A stretch of DNA of 64,000 bases, taken from contig JAGYKS010000039.1 in NCBI GenBank assembly GCA_018401565.1, positions 186,001-250,000 of the forward strand, read 5' to 3'. Under the pieces are notes generated by a model. That model had not been told where the DNA came from. It saw only the letters and a program-made list of their open reading frames with translations, and ran no database searches. This DNA comes from Acidimicrobiales bacterium. GTDB lineage: Bacteria > Actinomycetota > Acidimicrobiia > Acidimicrobiales > Acidimicrobilacustridaceae. Below are positions 26,207 through 36,104 of this stretch, piece after piece (the stretch's first letter is position 1; the number at the start of each line of letters is the position of its first letter). A program made the translations under genes and the position numbers.

Positions 26207-27709
26207 CTAAGGGTTTTCGGGTGGGTGCACCAGCTGGATGACGGTGTCACCTGATGCCACCCTCGACGCCAGCCACCGGGCCTCGTCGACACCCATGGGC
26301 GTTGCCGCCGGAGCATCCAACCGGTATTCGTCGAGGATCGCACGCCAGCAGTTGGTGGCACCAAGGCGCCCCAGCAGGCCGCTCATCCCCCACAACACCC
26401 GGTTCAGCACCACGAACGATCCCGGCAGGCTGAGGGCCCGGGTCACGGCCCGGTGAGGGCCGGTAGGGTCGCCGACGGCTCGCATGGCTGCCGACGCGAA
26501 CGACGGGGTGAAGGTGAACTCGTCGTGCAGGTAGGGCTCGTACGGTGCAGACACGCAGTCCCACACCTGCTCGGGTGCCAGTCCGTGGTTGGGTACCAGA
26601 AATCCTGCCGCCTCCATCTGGGCGCACAGACGCTCGGGGTCGCCGTCGAGCACCGGGTCCAGCACCGCCATCAGCCCGGCGAACTCGTCAGCGGGCCAGT
26701 GTTTGACCAGCCCGAAGTCCAAAAACGCCACCGTGCCGTCATCGGCGAAGCGGTAGTTGCCGGGATGGGGGTCACCGTTGAACGACCGGTACCGCAGCAC
26801 ACTCGCCTGCGAGAACCGAAACACGACCTCGGCCACGTGCTGGCGGACGTCGTCGGGCGCAGATTCGATGTCGGCAAACGACCGGCCATCACACCAGTCG
26901 GTGGTGAGCACGTGCTGGCCCGACAGCTCGGGCAGCACGCCGGGCACCCGGATCCACCGATGGCCGGCGAAGCGTTCGGCGAACACCGCCTGGTTGGTGG
27001 CCTCGAGGCGGTAGTCCAGCTCCTCACCCATGCGGGCCCGCAGTTCGTCGACCAGCGAGGCGGCATCGAGCCCGGGTAGAGCCACCGCCGACACCATGGC
27101 GTACAGCATCTCGGCGTTGTCGAGGTCGGCGGTGATGGCTTCGGCTGCGCCCGGGTACTGCACCTTGACCGCCACCCGGTGACCGTCGCGGGTCACTGCC
27201 CGATGCACCTGACCAATGGAGGCCGCTGCCACCGGTTCGGCATCGAACTCCAGGAACACGTCACCGGGATCGGCACCCAGGTCGTCACGCACCACCGCAG
27301 CAGCAAGCGATGGCGCCATCGGGGGCACGTCGGCCTGCAGCGACGCCAACGCGGCACGGGCCTCGTCGGGCAGGCCGTCGGCGATCACCGAGGCCAACTG
27401 CCCGATCTTCATGAGCGCACCCTTCATCTGGCCCAGTTCGGCGGCCACATCCTGAGCGGTGCGGATGGCGAAGCGCTCCTCCATGGCGGCGCGACGCCGC
27501 TCGCCCACCGCCCCGCCGCTCACCTTTACGGCAGCGAAATGCACTCCCCTCCGAGCGGTAAGTCGCCACACCCGAGCCTGGCGACGCAGCCGGGTGCGTC
27601 GGGAATCAGGCAAGCGCTGCCAGCTGAGCCGGGCCGCTACCGCAGCGATGCCCGCGGCCACAGCTGCAGCAATGACGGCACCGACAACACCCGTTCCACG
27701 ACGCCGCAT
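26207..27709 (-). CDS. ABC1/UbiB-family atypical kinase
   Basis: This 500-residue protein has an N-terminal helix (VVGAVIAAAVAAGIAAVAAR) and an ABC1 kinase-like domain. Marks are GALMKIGQLASVIADGLPDE, PVAAASIGQVHRAVTRDGHR, VAVKVQYPGAAEAITADL, and GDPHPGNYRFADDGTVAFLD with FGLVKHW for the catalytic and metal-binding loops. These kinases act as ATPases in quinone or lipid metabolism. ATG 27709 removes an unrelated upstream stretch. It converges on the histidine phosphatase gene with 6 bases between. Confidence 0.88.
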   Translation of the reverse strand: MRRRGTGVVGAVIAAAVAAGIAAVAARLSWQRLPDSRRTRLRRQARVWRLTARRGVHFAAVKVSGGAVGERRRAAMEERFAIRTAQDVAAELGQMKGALMKIGQLASVIADGLPDEARAALASLQADVPPMAPSLAAAVVRDDLGADPGDVFLEFDAEPVAAASIGQVHRAVTRDGHRVAVKVQYPGAAEAITADLDNAEMLYAMVSAVALPGLDAASLVDELRARMGEELDYRLEATNQAVFAERFAGHRWIRVPGVLPELSGQHVLTTDWCDGRSFADIESAPDDVRQHVAEVVFRFSQASVLRYRSFNGDPHPGNYRFADDGTVAFLDFGLVKHWPADEFAGLMAVLDPVLDGDPERLCAQMEAAGFLVPNHGLAPEQVWDCVSAPYEPYLHDEFTFTPSFASAAMRAVGDPTGPHRAVTRALSLPGSFVVLNRVLWGMSGLLGRLGATNCWRAILDEYRLDAPAATPMGVDEARWLASRVASGDTVIQLVHPPENP

Positions 27710-27811
27710 GGCCCCATGGTGCCGTGATGACGGTCTCACCGCAATGGCAAACCGCTGGCCAACCCGGCTCCTGCGTCCGGGGGTCGCCGGTTGCGGGCAC
27801 ACTGGTGGGTG

Positions 27812-28168
27812 ATGGAACTGTTCAAGGAATTCGGCTTTGAGGCCGCCCACCACCTGCCCAACGTGCCCGACGGCCACAAGTGCGCCCGACTGCACGGCCA
27901 TTCGTTCCGGGTGCGGGTAAGCGTGGACGGCCCGGTGGGACACGACACCGGGTGGGTGATGGACTTCGCCGACGTGTCGGCGGTGGTGCGCCCGGTGATC
28001 GACGAACTCGACCACCGATACCTCAACGAGATCGACGGTCTCGCCAACCCCACCAGTGAGAACGTGGCCATCTGGCTGTGGCAACGGCTGAAGGTGGACC
28101 TGCCGAGCCTGGGTGCGGTCGAGGTTCGCGAAACCTGCACGTCGGGCGTGGTGTACCGGGGTCGGTAG
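27812..28168 (+). CDS. queD: 6-pyruvoyl-tetrahydropterin synthase / QueD family
   Basis: This 118-residue enzyme fits QueD, which makes 6-carboxytetrahydropterin from dihydroneopterin triphosphate for 7-deazaguanine synthesis. Zinc ligands are FEAAHHLPNV and RLHGHSFRVRV; the catalytic cysteine is in GHKCARLHGHS. MDFADVSAVVRPVIDELDHR and LNEIDGLANPTSENVAIWLW are typical, and RETCTSGVVYRGR closes the site. ATG 27812 is the likely start. No queC, queE or queF is in the window, so use in another pterin pathway is possible. Confidence 0.88.
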   Translation: MELFKEFGFEAAHHLPNVPDGHKCARLHGHSFRVRVSVDGPVGHDTGWVMDFADVSAVVRPVIDELDHRYLNEIDGLANPTSENVAIWLWQRLKVDLPSLGAVEVRETCTSGVVYRGR

Positions 28169-28200
28169 GTGGCCACCTGGGGTGCGCCGACACGACAACC

Positions 28201-28226
28201 GTTGCCGGCAAACGTTGCCGGCAAAC
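28201..28226. repeat. Tandem 13-bp repeat with internal palindrome
   Basis: GTTGCCGGCAAAC occurs twice in direct tandem. Each unit contains the perfect palindrome TTGCCGGCAA. It lies between the convergent queD and glycosyltransferase genes. Confidence 0.85.
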
Positions 28227-28267
28227 CCGACGGTCCCGGTGGACGCACCCTCAAACAGCAGCGCGTG

Positions 28268-28978
28268 TCAGGAACTCATCATGCAGCGACGATGACGGAG
28301 ATGGTCTCGGGTGACCGACAGCAACTCACGTCGGTAGGTCACCACCTCACCTGAAAGGCTCGCCGGACGCACCCCCTTGTGCAGGACCACGTCGTCGATG
28401 CGGTCCAGACGTCGCCGGGAACGACCGAGTCGGGCGAACCAGTCGGAATCAGCCGCAATGTGAAGACCGGTGTCGAAGCCACCCACATCGGCGACCACAT
28501 CGGCCCGAACGAGCAGCGCCCCGGGAGTCAGGCCCACCGTGCTGCGACCCAATCGGTCGGCGTGGACCGCAGGCACCGACTCACCGTCGAGGGCCACCGT
28601 GACCATGGCGCCCACCACCGCTGCGCACCCCGGATCGGCACGAAGGTGGTTCAGGCGATCAGCCAGCGATGTGGGGGTCCAGCAGTCGTCGGCATCGCAA
28701 AAGGCCACCAGGTCCGATCTCAGCGCTGCCACACCCTCGTTGCGCCCGCCAGCCAGACCTGAACTGCGTTGTGCCAGCACCCTCACGCCATCAAAGCCGC
28801 TGGCGATTGCCACGGTGTTGTCGGTGGATCCACCGTCGACCACCACCACCTCATTGGGGACGATGCCACCGCTGAGCACGCTGGATAACGCTGACCCGAT
28901 GAAGGCTGCGCCATTGCGAACGGCCACCACCACCCCAACTGAGGAGGACCCGGTCATCGTCGTGGGCTCGGAATACAT
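28268..28978 (-). CDS. Family 2 glycosyltransferase
   Basis: This protein of about 236 residues has a GT-A domain: VGVVVAVRNGAAFIGSALSS, VVVVDGGSTDNTVAIASG, GLAGGRNEGVAALRSD and the DxD-like motif LVAFCDADDCWTP. HIAADSDWFARLGRSRRRLD is the acceptor-side region. No membrane segment is visible. Sugar and acceptor are unknown. ATG 28978 and ATG 28957 are both possible starts. Confidence 0.82.
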   Translation of the reverse strand: MYSEPTTMTGSSSVGVVVAVRNGAAFIGSALSSVLSGGIVPNEVVVVDGGSTDNTVAIASGFDGVRVLAQRSSGLAGGRNEGVAALRSDLVAFCDADDCWTPTSLADRLNHLRADPGCAAVVGAMVTVALDGESVPAVHADRLGRSTVGLTPGALLVRADVVADVGGFDTGLHIAADSDWFARLGRSRRRLDRIDDVVLHKGVRPASLSGEVVTYRRELLSVTRDHLRHRRCMMSS

Positions 28979-29021
28979 CCGGACACCATATGACGATGGG
29001 CCGCCAATGGGGCCGCGGTGC

Positions 29022-29216
29022 TCAGTCGTTGAGCACGACCGCCGTACCCGACGTGGCACCGGCAAGCAGGGCCGACACGAGAATGCCCAGCGGCAGCGTG
29101 CCCCAGTAGCCCGGTCCGGCTTCCATGATGTTGCCCAAAAAGAGCATCAGCATCCACGTCGCCGGGAAGGTGGCAACCAGCAAGAGCACAAGAGCGGTAA
29201 GCAGTCCTTTGATCAT
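29022..29216 (-). CDS. Small two-helix membrane protein
   Basis: This 64-residue protein has two hydrophobic segments, LLTALVLLLVATFPATWMLM and TLPLGILVSALLAGATSGTA. No family is recognised. It lies upstream of and in the same direction as the glycosyltransferase gene, 43 bases away. Confidence 0.6.
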   Translation of the reverse strand: MIKGLLTALVLLLVATFPATWMLMLFLGNIMEAGPGYWGTLPLGILVSALLAGATSGTAVVLND

Positions 29217-29343
29217 GGCGCCATCCTAGACCTGCGCTGGGGTTGGGACGCGGATCCACCCGATGGGGAATGGCCCTGCTGCGCCCCCCGTGCCTGACCC
29301 GTTGGCACACCCACCTACGATGGAGTTGGCAGACTAGACGCAC

Positions 29344-29418
29344 GCGCCTCTAGCTCAATGGCAGAGTACCGGACTTTTAATCCGAGGGATCTGGGTTCGA
29401 CCCCCAGGGGGCGCACCA
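29344..29418 (+). tRNA. tRNA-Lys (UUU anticodon)
   Basis: The 75-base gene folds as a cloverleaf. The acceptor arms are GCGCCTC and GGGGCGC with an encoded ACCA end. The D arm is around CTAGCTCAATGGCAGAG, the anticodon loop is CTTTTAA with anticodon TTT, and the T arm contains GGTTCGACC. The top pair of the anticodon stem is C-A, a mismatch. Confidence 0.95.
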
Positions 29419-29589
29419 CTACCTCGACTCCATCTCCCGTGAGACCTTCCAGCAGTTCACAACCGCCGCCAGCCGGCCAGCGACGACACCCGCGCATCCC
29501 CATCCATCGGGTACCGGGTTGGGCCCGACCCGGACGGGCGATCAGATCATCCAGAGGCCACACCGTGGCTGGTCCAACGGAAGGAAGCC

Positions 29590-31101
29590 ATGGTTGAGTC
29601 ACCACCGATGCGATATCCACGCCGAGGCCAGTCATCTCCGCTGGCTCGGCGGGGTGGAACCTTGCGGTTTGTGACGGCGACCCTGCTGGCAACAATCGGG
29701 TTGTTCACATCCGTCGCCTGTACAACTGCCTCCGGTCCTGACGCTGGGGATGCCATCGCGCCCACGTCCGATGGCCCGCTGGTGCCTCGGTGGACGGTGA
29801 CCATGTCGGGCCCTGGCAACGAAGACGAAATCGATGGTGTTGCCGGTGGCGCCGACGGATCGGTATTCATCACCGGCAAGTTCGACGCCACCACCACCAT
29901 CGGGACCACCACTCTGCGCAGCGAGGGCGCAGCCGATATTCCACTGGCCCGTATCGACGCTGCGGGCTCCGTGATGTGGGTGCGGCGGTTCGGCGGGCCT
30001 GGCGAAGACAACTTCTTCGACATCGATGCCAATGCCACGGCGGTGGTGGCCACCGGGATCATTTCCGGGACGGTGACGTTCGACGACGTCACCGTCACCA
30101 GCGCCGGGGGCACCGACTGTGTGGTGGTTGCCTTCGGCTACGACGGCACCGTGCGATGGGTCACCGCATTGGGAGGACCTGGCGATGACGGCTGCAACGA
30201 GGTCACCGTCGCCGCCGACGGATCAGTGGTCACCTCGCTCGACACCACTGGCGACTGGAACTCCCCGGCCGGACCGTTGCCGGCATTGCAGTGGCGGGAC
30301 ACGCTGTTGATGCGCCTCGACCCCAACGGCGACGTGCAGTGGGCCGCACGGGTGGGTGGTGACGGTCCCCAAAGGGCCAAGGCCATCGCCGTGGCCCCCG
30401 ACGGCTCGATCGCCTTTGGCGGCGACACCATCGGACCGTTGCGTTCGGGGTCAGCGACGCTGGACATGTCGGGGGAGCAGCGCAGCGGATGGCTGTCACG
30501 GTGGTCGGCTGATGGCGAGTTGTTGTGGTGGAACGCATGGGACGGCAGCGGAACAAGCCAGGTCAAGGGTGTGGCCGACCACGGGACGTCGCTGATCGCT
30601 GTGGGTGCGTTCTCCGGGACAGTGGACGTGGGTGGCCGCACACTTGACGCCGGCGACAACACTGACCTCGCCGTGGTGCAGTACGACACCGACGGCAACA
30701 TGATGTGGGCCACATCCATCTCGGCTGACACCAACCTCGCTGGGGCCGAGATTGTTGGCACCAGCGATGGTGGCGTCATGTTCGGAGGTGTCACCAGCCC
30801 AGGCATCGCGTTCGGTCAGCCCGACGGCACATCAGCGGCATTGGAACATCCCGGTGACGGGTCGGCATGGCTGGCCCGCTACTGCGCCAACGGATCGGTG
30901 GCCTGGGCCACCACCATCGCCGGCACCACCAATGCCCGTCCCGGTGAGCTTTCGCTGGTGGGACCAACGCTGTTCATCGACATGGCGCTGCGCGGCGCAG
31001 ACAACCAACCGGGAGGACGCACCCTCCCGGCCACGAAAAAGGACGCCTCGCTATGGGCGTTCGACCTTGCCAACACCACGGCGTGCAACCCGAAGCAATG
31101 A
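29590..31101 (+). CDS. Lipoprotein with beta-propeller-like repeats
   Basis: This 503-residue exported protein has a lipobox-like signal (TLLATIGLFTSVAC) with Cys about residue 44. The mature part repeats a module of about 50-60 residues of the type D-G-x-V-x-W-x3-G-G, for instance GSVMWVRRFGGPGEDNFFDI, GTVRWVTALGGPGDDGCNEV and GDVQWAARVGGDGPQRAKAI. This resembles SBBP-type beta-propeller repeats, with about seven blades. The ligand is unknown. AAGGAAG precedes ATG 29590. It precedes an exported PhoX-like protein. Confidence 0.75.
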   Translation: MVESPPMRYPRRGQSSPLARRGGTLRFVTATLLATIGLFTSVACTTASGPDAGDAIAPTSDGPLVPRWTVTMSGPGNEDEIDGVAGGADGSVFITGKFDATTTIGTTTLRSEGAADIPLARIDAAGSVMWVRRFGGPGEDNFFDIDANATAVVATGIISGTVTFDDVTVTSAGGTDCVVVAFGYDGTVRWVTALGGPGDDGCNEVTVAADGSVVTSLDTTGDWNSPAGPLPALQWRDTLLMRLDPNGDVQWAARVGGDGPQRAKAIAVAPDGSIAFGGDTIGPLRSGSATLDMSGEQRSGWLSRWSADGELLWWNAWDGSGTSQVKGVADHGTSLIAVGAFSGTVDVGGRTLDAGDNTDLAVVQYDTDGNMMWATSISADTNLAGAEIVGTSDGGVMFGGVTSPGIAFGQPDGTSAALEHPGDGSAWLARYCANGSVAWATTIAGTTNARPGELSLVGPTLFIDMALRGADNQPGGRTLPATKKDASLWAFDLANTTACNPKQ

Positions 31102-31177
31102 GCTGAAACCCAGACACCAAAGGTTCATCGGCCATTCAGGTTGTGCTGCAGCACCGGTTTGTCTAGTCGGCTACAAC

Positions 31178-32524
31178 ATGCAGATGGATTCCAATGTCTC
31201 CCGCCGAAGCTTCCTCACCCGGGCCACCCTGGGCGGTGCCACGCTGGCACTCGCCACCGTCCTGCGCCCCACAGTGGCAGTGGCCAACCCGGTGGTGGGA
31301 CCCGGCCCCTACGGGCCGCTTGAAGCCCCCAACCTGGGACTGCGTCTGCCGGCCGGGTTCTCTGCCCGGGTGGTTGCCCTCCACCAGCAGCCAGTGGGCG
31401 ACACCGATTTCCGTTGGCATGTGTTCCCTGACGGTGGGGCCACATTCGCCACCGACGACGGCGGCTGGATCTACGTGTCGAACTCGGAGGCGCCCAAAAT
31501 CGGCGGGGGGGGAGCCATCCGGTTCGCCGCCGACGGGACCATCGTCGACGCCTACAGCATTCTGAGCGGCACCACAGCGAACTGTGCCGGTGGGCTCACC
31601 CCGTGGGGCACGTGGCTGTCGTGCGAGGAGTTCACCCTGTACGGCCAGGATCCGGGTTTGGCCGTGCTGGCCGGCGCCATCGCCGGACGGGTGTGGGAGT
31701 GCGATCCGTTCCAGCCCGGCCAGGGGGTTGTGCGCGAGGCCATGGGCCGGTTCCACCATGAGGCCGCCGCCGTCGACCCGGTCGGCCAGACGGTCTACAT
31801 GACCGAGGATCGGGGCGACGGCCTGTTCTACCGGTTCACCCCCACCAACTATCCGGACCTGTCGACGGGGTTGCTGGAGGCCGCACTCCTTGAAGACAAC
31901 CGGCTGGTTTGGGTGACCGTGCCCGACCCGTCCGCACCCACCGCCCCCATCACCGACCAGTTCGGCCCCGACGAAGTCACCCGGTTCCGCGGCGGCGAAG
32001 GCATGTGGTACCACCAGGGCTTCGTGTATTTCACCACCAAGGGCGACAACCGGGTCCACGCCCTGGAGTGCGCCACCGGCGCCTACGAGGTCATCTACGA
32101 CGCCGCCGACTTCGGTGCCAACCCGCCGCTGAACAGGGTGGACAACCTGCTCGTCGACGAGGTCTCAGGCGACATCTACGTTGCCGAGGACGGCGGCGAG
32201 AACCGACTGGTACTGCTGAGTGCCGAGGGCGAGATCTCCACCTTCGCCCAATTGATCGGCCAGGACCGTTCTGAGGTGACGGGACCGGCGTTCAGCCCCG
32301 ACGGCACCCGGCTGTACTTCTCCAGCCAGCGGGGCCCCGGCCTCGGAAACACCGTTGGTGGCGTCACCTACGAGGTGACGGGGCCATTCCGGGGTGCCCG
32401 ACCGGTGTCAGCGCCGACCACCACGGTGGCCCCCGACATGGCTGGGCCGATGCCGGTGCCACCAAAGTTCTGGGCATCCCAGCGACGTCGGAACCGCGTT
32501 CCGTTCCATCGATACCGCGGGTAA
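31178..32524 (+). CDS. PhoX-like (DUF839) exported phosphatase-like protein
   Basis: The N-terminus has a Tat signal, SRRSFLTRATLGGATLALAT. The mature region matches the DUF839/PhoX pattern: NCAGGLTPWGTWLSCEEFTL, MGRFHHEAAAVDPVGQTVYM, TEDRGDGLFYRFTPTNYPD, EGMWYHQGFVYFTTKGDN and RVDNLLVDEVSGDIYVAEDG. PhoX is a calcium/iron alkaline phosphatase exported by Tat; the metal ligands cannot all be placed here. It ends at 32524 with a basic tail, while an overlapping frame to 32672 has a helix and Ala-rich tail, so a frameshift near 32460-32520 is possible. ATG 31178 or 31184 is the start. Confidence 0.8.
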   Translation: MQMDSNVSRRSFLTRATLGGATLALATVLRPTVAVANPVVGPGPYGPLEAPNLGLRLPAGFSARVVALHQQPVGDTDFRWHVFPDGGATFATDDGGWIYVSNSEAPKIGGGGAIRFAADGTIVDAYSILSGTTANCAGGLTPWGTWLSCEEFTLYGQDPGLAVLAGAIAGRVWECDPFQPGQGVVREAMGRFHHEAAAVDPVGQTVYMTEDRGDGLFYRFTPTNYPDLSTGLLEAALLEDNRLVWVTVPDPSAPTAPITDQFGPDEVTRFRGGEGMWYHQGFVYFTTKGDNRVHALECATGAYEVIYDAADFGANPPLNRVDNLLVDEVSGDIYVAEDGGENRLVLLSAEGEISTFAQLIGQDRSEVTGPAFSPDGTRLYFSSQRGPGLGNTVGGVTYEVTGPFRGARPVSAPTTTVAPDMAGPMPVPPKFWASQRRRNRVPFHRYRG

Positions 32525-32712
32525 CAAGCGGAACGCTGCCACCGCAATGGGTGTGGGAGCGGTGGCTGTCGCCGGCGCTGCCGCCATCCTGGCGCTGCGC
32601 AACCACACCGCCACAACAGCAGCGGATGCCCCCGCCGGCGATGGCATCGGTGCCGACAGCACCACCGATTGAGATGACGTCTGCCCCCGGGGCAACTGCG
32701 TCACGCGGTTGA

Positions 32713-33977
32713 TCACGTCGAGGTGCCATGTCCGGCCAGCCACTGCATCCACCGCCCATGGGGGTGGCACCTCGCCAGTACCCGGGTCGTGCACTGCCCG
32801 TTGCGCCAGCTGCGCAGGCCCAACACCGTGACGGTGCCATCGCCGCTACCAGCCACCACAGCCTCGGGGACGCCCAGCCACGGGGTGAAGCGGGGCTCTT
32901 CCAGAGTCACCAGCGACAGGTCACGGTCGGCGCCGATTTCGTCGAGGGCATCCACGATGGACTGGCGACCCGCAGCGGAGATGTAGGCCATGGCCCACGT
33001 GGACACCACCACCGGCACCACCTCGTCAGGCTGGGCCCGCACCAGTGGCGCCACGTCGGTCACCGCATCACCGCGCACCAACGATGGCGGCGTGCGGGCC
33101 ACCAGGTCCATGGCGGCGTCGAGCAACGCCCGGCGTTGCGGCATCCCTGGCCAGATGCATGCCTGCAACCACCGTCTCTGCACCGGGTCGGTGATGTCCA
33201 CCGGACTCGGGTCCACCCCGGTGCGCGCGGCCACTACTGGAGGCGGACCCATTGGCGGCAAGCTGATGGCCGCGCAATCCGCAGGTCAGCTGCACCACGG
33301 AATCGACCGGGCCAACCGACCCCAGCACAACTGGTGAACCCTGCAGGCCTGCCGGCGAACCCTGCGAGCCTGCCGGAACTGCCGCCGGTCCGTGCCCACC
33401 ATCATCGAGGTAGTCAACGCGGTAACGGTCGTAGAACAAGTTGAGTCCGGCACTGGGGCCAATCTCCACCAGGGCCACCGGCCGATCGTCTCCCACCATG
33501 GCATGGGTGATGGCCGGCGCCACAGCGGCGCTGCGGCCGACCTCGTTGGTCTGCACCGAACGGGTGGCCAAAGTGGCAGCCACTGCCTCGCGGTGGTCAG
33601 CGACAAGGCGCAGCAACGCCGGGTACGGGTCGGCTCCGGCACCAGCATTAGTGATGGCATCCGGCATCGGCATCGGCATCGGCATCGGCAGGACCGGCGT
33701 AGATGGCAGCCAGATCACTACCAGGGTCAGCGAGTGCGGCGTCGTGGATGGCGGCCAGAAACAACACCGGCACCCGACCGCGCCGGACATTGGGCGACAC
33801 GGCATCGGAGATGAACCCCAGCAGCTCGCCGTCTGCGGCCACCGAACGGGCCAGCCGTTCGTACATGGGGCTGTAGCCGTGGAAGTCGGTGTCGGCCAGG
33901 AACTCGAACAGCGCCGACAGTTCGGCGACGGCATCTCGATCGTGCACTGCGCAGACGCTATCGGGCCATGCAGGCAC
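32713..33977 (-). CDS. DUF2332 family protein, two frameshifts
   Basis: Three frames give one protein. The start (CAVHDRDAVAELSALFEFLA, FLAAIHDAALADPGSDLAAI) and the core (VALVEIGPSAGLNLFYDRYR, VVQLTCGLRG) match DUF2332, a family of unknown function with a methyltransferase-like segment. The C-terminal part (GVDPSPVDITDPVQRRWLQA, CIWPGMPQRRALLDAAMDLV) completes it. The frame breaks at a CGGCAT hexamer run (33662-33685) and near 33250. The hexamer may cause slippage or assembly error. Confidence 0.7.
33662..33685. repeat. CGGCAT microsatellite in DUF2332 gene
   Basis: CGGCAT is repeated four times exactly, with a fifth near copy. It coincides with one of the two frame breaks of the DUF2332 gene. 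Confidence 0.9.
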
Positions 33978-35963
33978 CGGGCGGATCGTCGAAGCGCGGG
34001 TCCAGTGTCCACGCGCCCTCCACCCATGTCGATGGCGCCACCGCCTCGATACCGCTGAACCGCAACGCCAGCTCAGGAATCAGCCACGCCGCCACCCTCG
34101 CTGCCCCCGACGGGCACACATGCACGCCGTCGGGCTTGCGTTCGGGCACGCCGTCGCCGTCGAGGTCCTCGACGAACTCGTCACCCAACACTGACGACTG
34201 GTCCAGCACCACCACCTGGCCATCCGATGCGGCGGCCACACGCTGGGCATTGGCCACGAGATCGTCGGTGCCCGGAGCTGACAGCGACGGGATCACCACC
34301 GGGGCGGTCACCAGCACCAGTCGCGCCCCGCGCGCCGCTGTCAGCGCGGCCAGATTCTCCAGCGCCGCGAGCTGGACGGCGGGGTCGGCCCCGGCGTCCC
34401 ACACGGTGAGCTGATGGACCACCAGGTCCACCGGCTGGTCGGCCGGCGCGTTGTCGAACCCGTCAACGATGCGCGCCAGCGGGTCACGACCGTCGTCGTA
34501 GGGGGTGAGACGCTGGCCCACGTCGCTGGTGTCGACCACATCCACGCCAGCAGCCTGCAGCGCTGCCACCACCGCCGGAGCCTGGTCGTAGGCAAGCGAG
34601 TCGCCATCCCACATCACGGTGCCCACCACCGGCAGTGAGGCCGGGGGATTGGTGGATCCGGTGCAGTGGGAGTCTCGGGGCCGGTGGTGCCCGGCGGGAG
34701 ACTGGGGGCGGTGATGGACCCCGGATCGAAACGCGCCACCTCGGTGACCGGGGCCGGGGTGATCACCCACAGCATGGCCACCGCGCCCATGGCGCCCACG
34801 AACACCCACCGCCCGGTGGTCCCGTGGGTCCAGGCGGCCTTGCGCCGCAGGGGGACCTCCACCAGATGGTACGAAGCCAGGGCAAAGGCAATGGACACCG
34901 CCACCCGCACGGCCAGCAGCTCCAGGCCGTCGAGACCGGTGCGCCGCTGGTTGAGCACGGCGTACACCGGCCAATGCCACAGGTACAACGAGTACGACAA
35001 TCGCCCAAACCACTGCAGTACGCCGGTGCCCAGCAACCGGGTCACCCAGCCCAGCCGCACGGCGGCAAAGGCCACCACGATTGCCGCCAGTCCTGAATGC
35101 ACCAGCAGGCCACCGCGGAACAACATCGACGACGAGGCCCCGTCGATGGTGATCCACATGGCGGCGATGATCCCGATGGCCACCACCATCACCAGGTCCA
35201 CGATGTGGGGCCGGGCCTGCACGGCCCGGGTGACCCACGCCACCGCCGGTCGGGTCCCCAGAGCCGCCCCGATGAGAATCGACGATGCCCGGGTGTCGGT
35301 GCCCATGTACACCCGGGTGGGGTCGCCCCGTCGAACAGCAGCCAGCATCGTTGCGAACGACAGCGCCGCCCCCGGCCCAGACCACCAGCAGCACGCTCGT
35401 GCAGCACGCTGACGGGTCAGCCGCCACACCAGCGCCGCCACCAGGGGCCACACCACGTAGAACTGTTCCTCGATGGCCAGACTCCACAGATGGGCCAGCA
35501 GCGGTGGGTCAGAAAACGAATCCCAGTAGCTGCGGTCGGAGCCGATCTGGTGCCAGTTGGCCAGGTAGAACTGGGCCCAGGGCCCGTCGTTGAGGGTGGT
35601 GGCCCACTGGTCGGGGCTGCCAGACCATCGGGCCCACAGCATCACCACCACCAGAAACACCAGTGCCGCCGGGAGTAGGCGACGGAAACGACGGCCCCAG
35701 AAACCGATCAGGTCGATGGTGCGGGTGCGGTCGGCCTCGCGCACCAGCAGCCGTGTGATCAAAAACCCCGACAGGGCGAAAAACAGGTCCACCCCGAGGA
35801 ATCCGCCGGTGAGATACCCGGCGTGGAACAGCAGCACCCCGATGACGGCCAGACCCCGCAGACCGTCGAGCGACGGAATGTGCGCCATGGCCCCGGGGCT
35901 CGACGACGGGGGCGTCGCCGTGCCCGACACCTCTCCTGATGGCACGGCTGCGGTGGCGCTCAT
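33958..35963 (-). CDS. Acyltransferase 3 (OafA/YrhL-like) with C-terminal SGNH domain, frameshifted
   Basis: This protein of about 670 residues starts with an acyltransferase 3 membrane domain: IPSLDGLRGLAVIGVLLFHA with the conserved His, LGVDLFFALSGFLITRLLVR, FWGRRFRRLLPAALVFLVVV and HLWSLAIEEQFYVVWPLVAA. SYSLYLWHWPVYAVL is typical near the end. After a break near 34650 a second domain follows in another frame: TVMWDGDSLAYDQAPAVVAA, with GDS of SGNH hydrolases, and a C-terminal DGVHVCPSGAARVAAWL. Such fusions O-acetylate surface polysaccharides. It overlaps the start of the DUF2332 gene slightly. Confidence 0.82.
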
Positions 35964-36104
35964 GAGCGGGCTTCACCCCTCGCTGGTGGGACCGGCATCA
36001 CCGTCGCCCGACGGCGACGTGACCCGGCTGGACTTGTGACGGATCCCCGCCCCGGGCGGACCCTTATCGGCAGACCGCCGACCCCGGCAGCATAGGCTGG
36101 TCCG

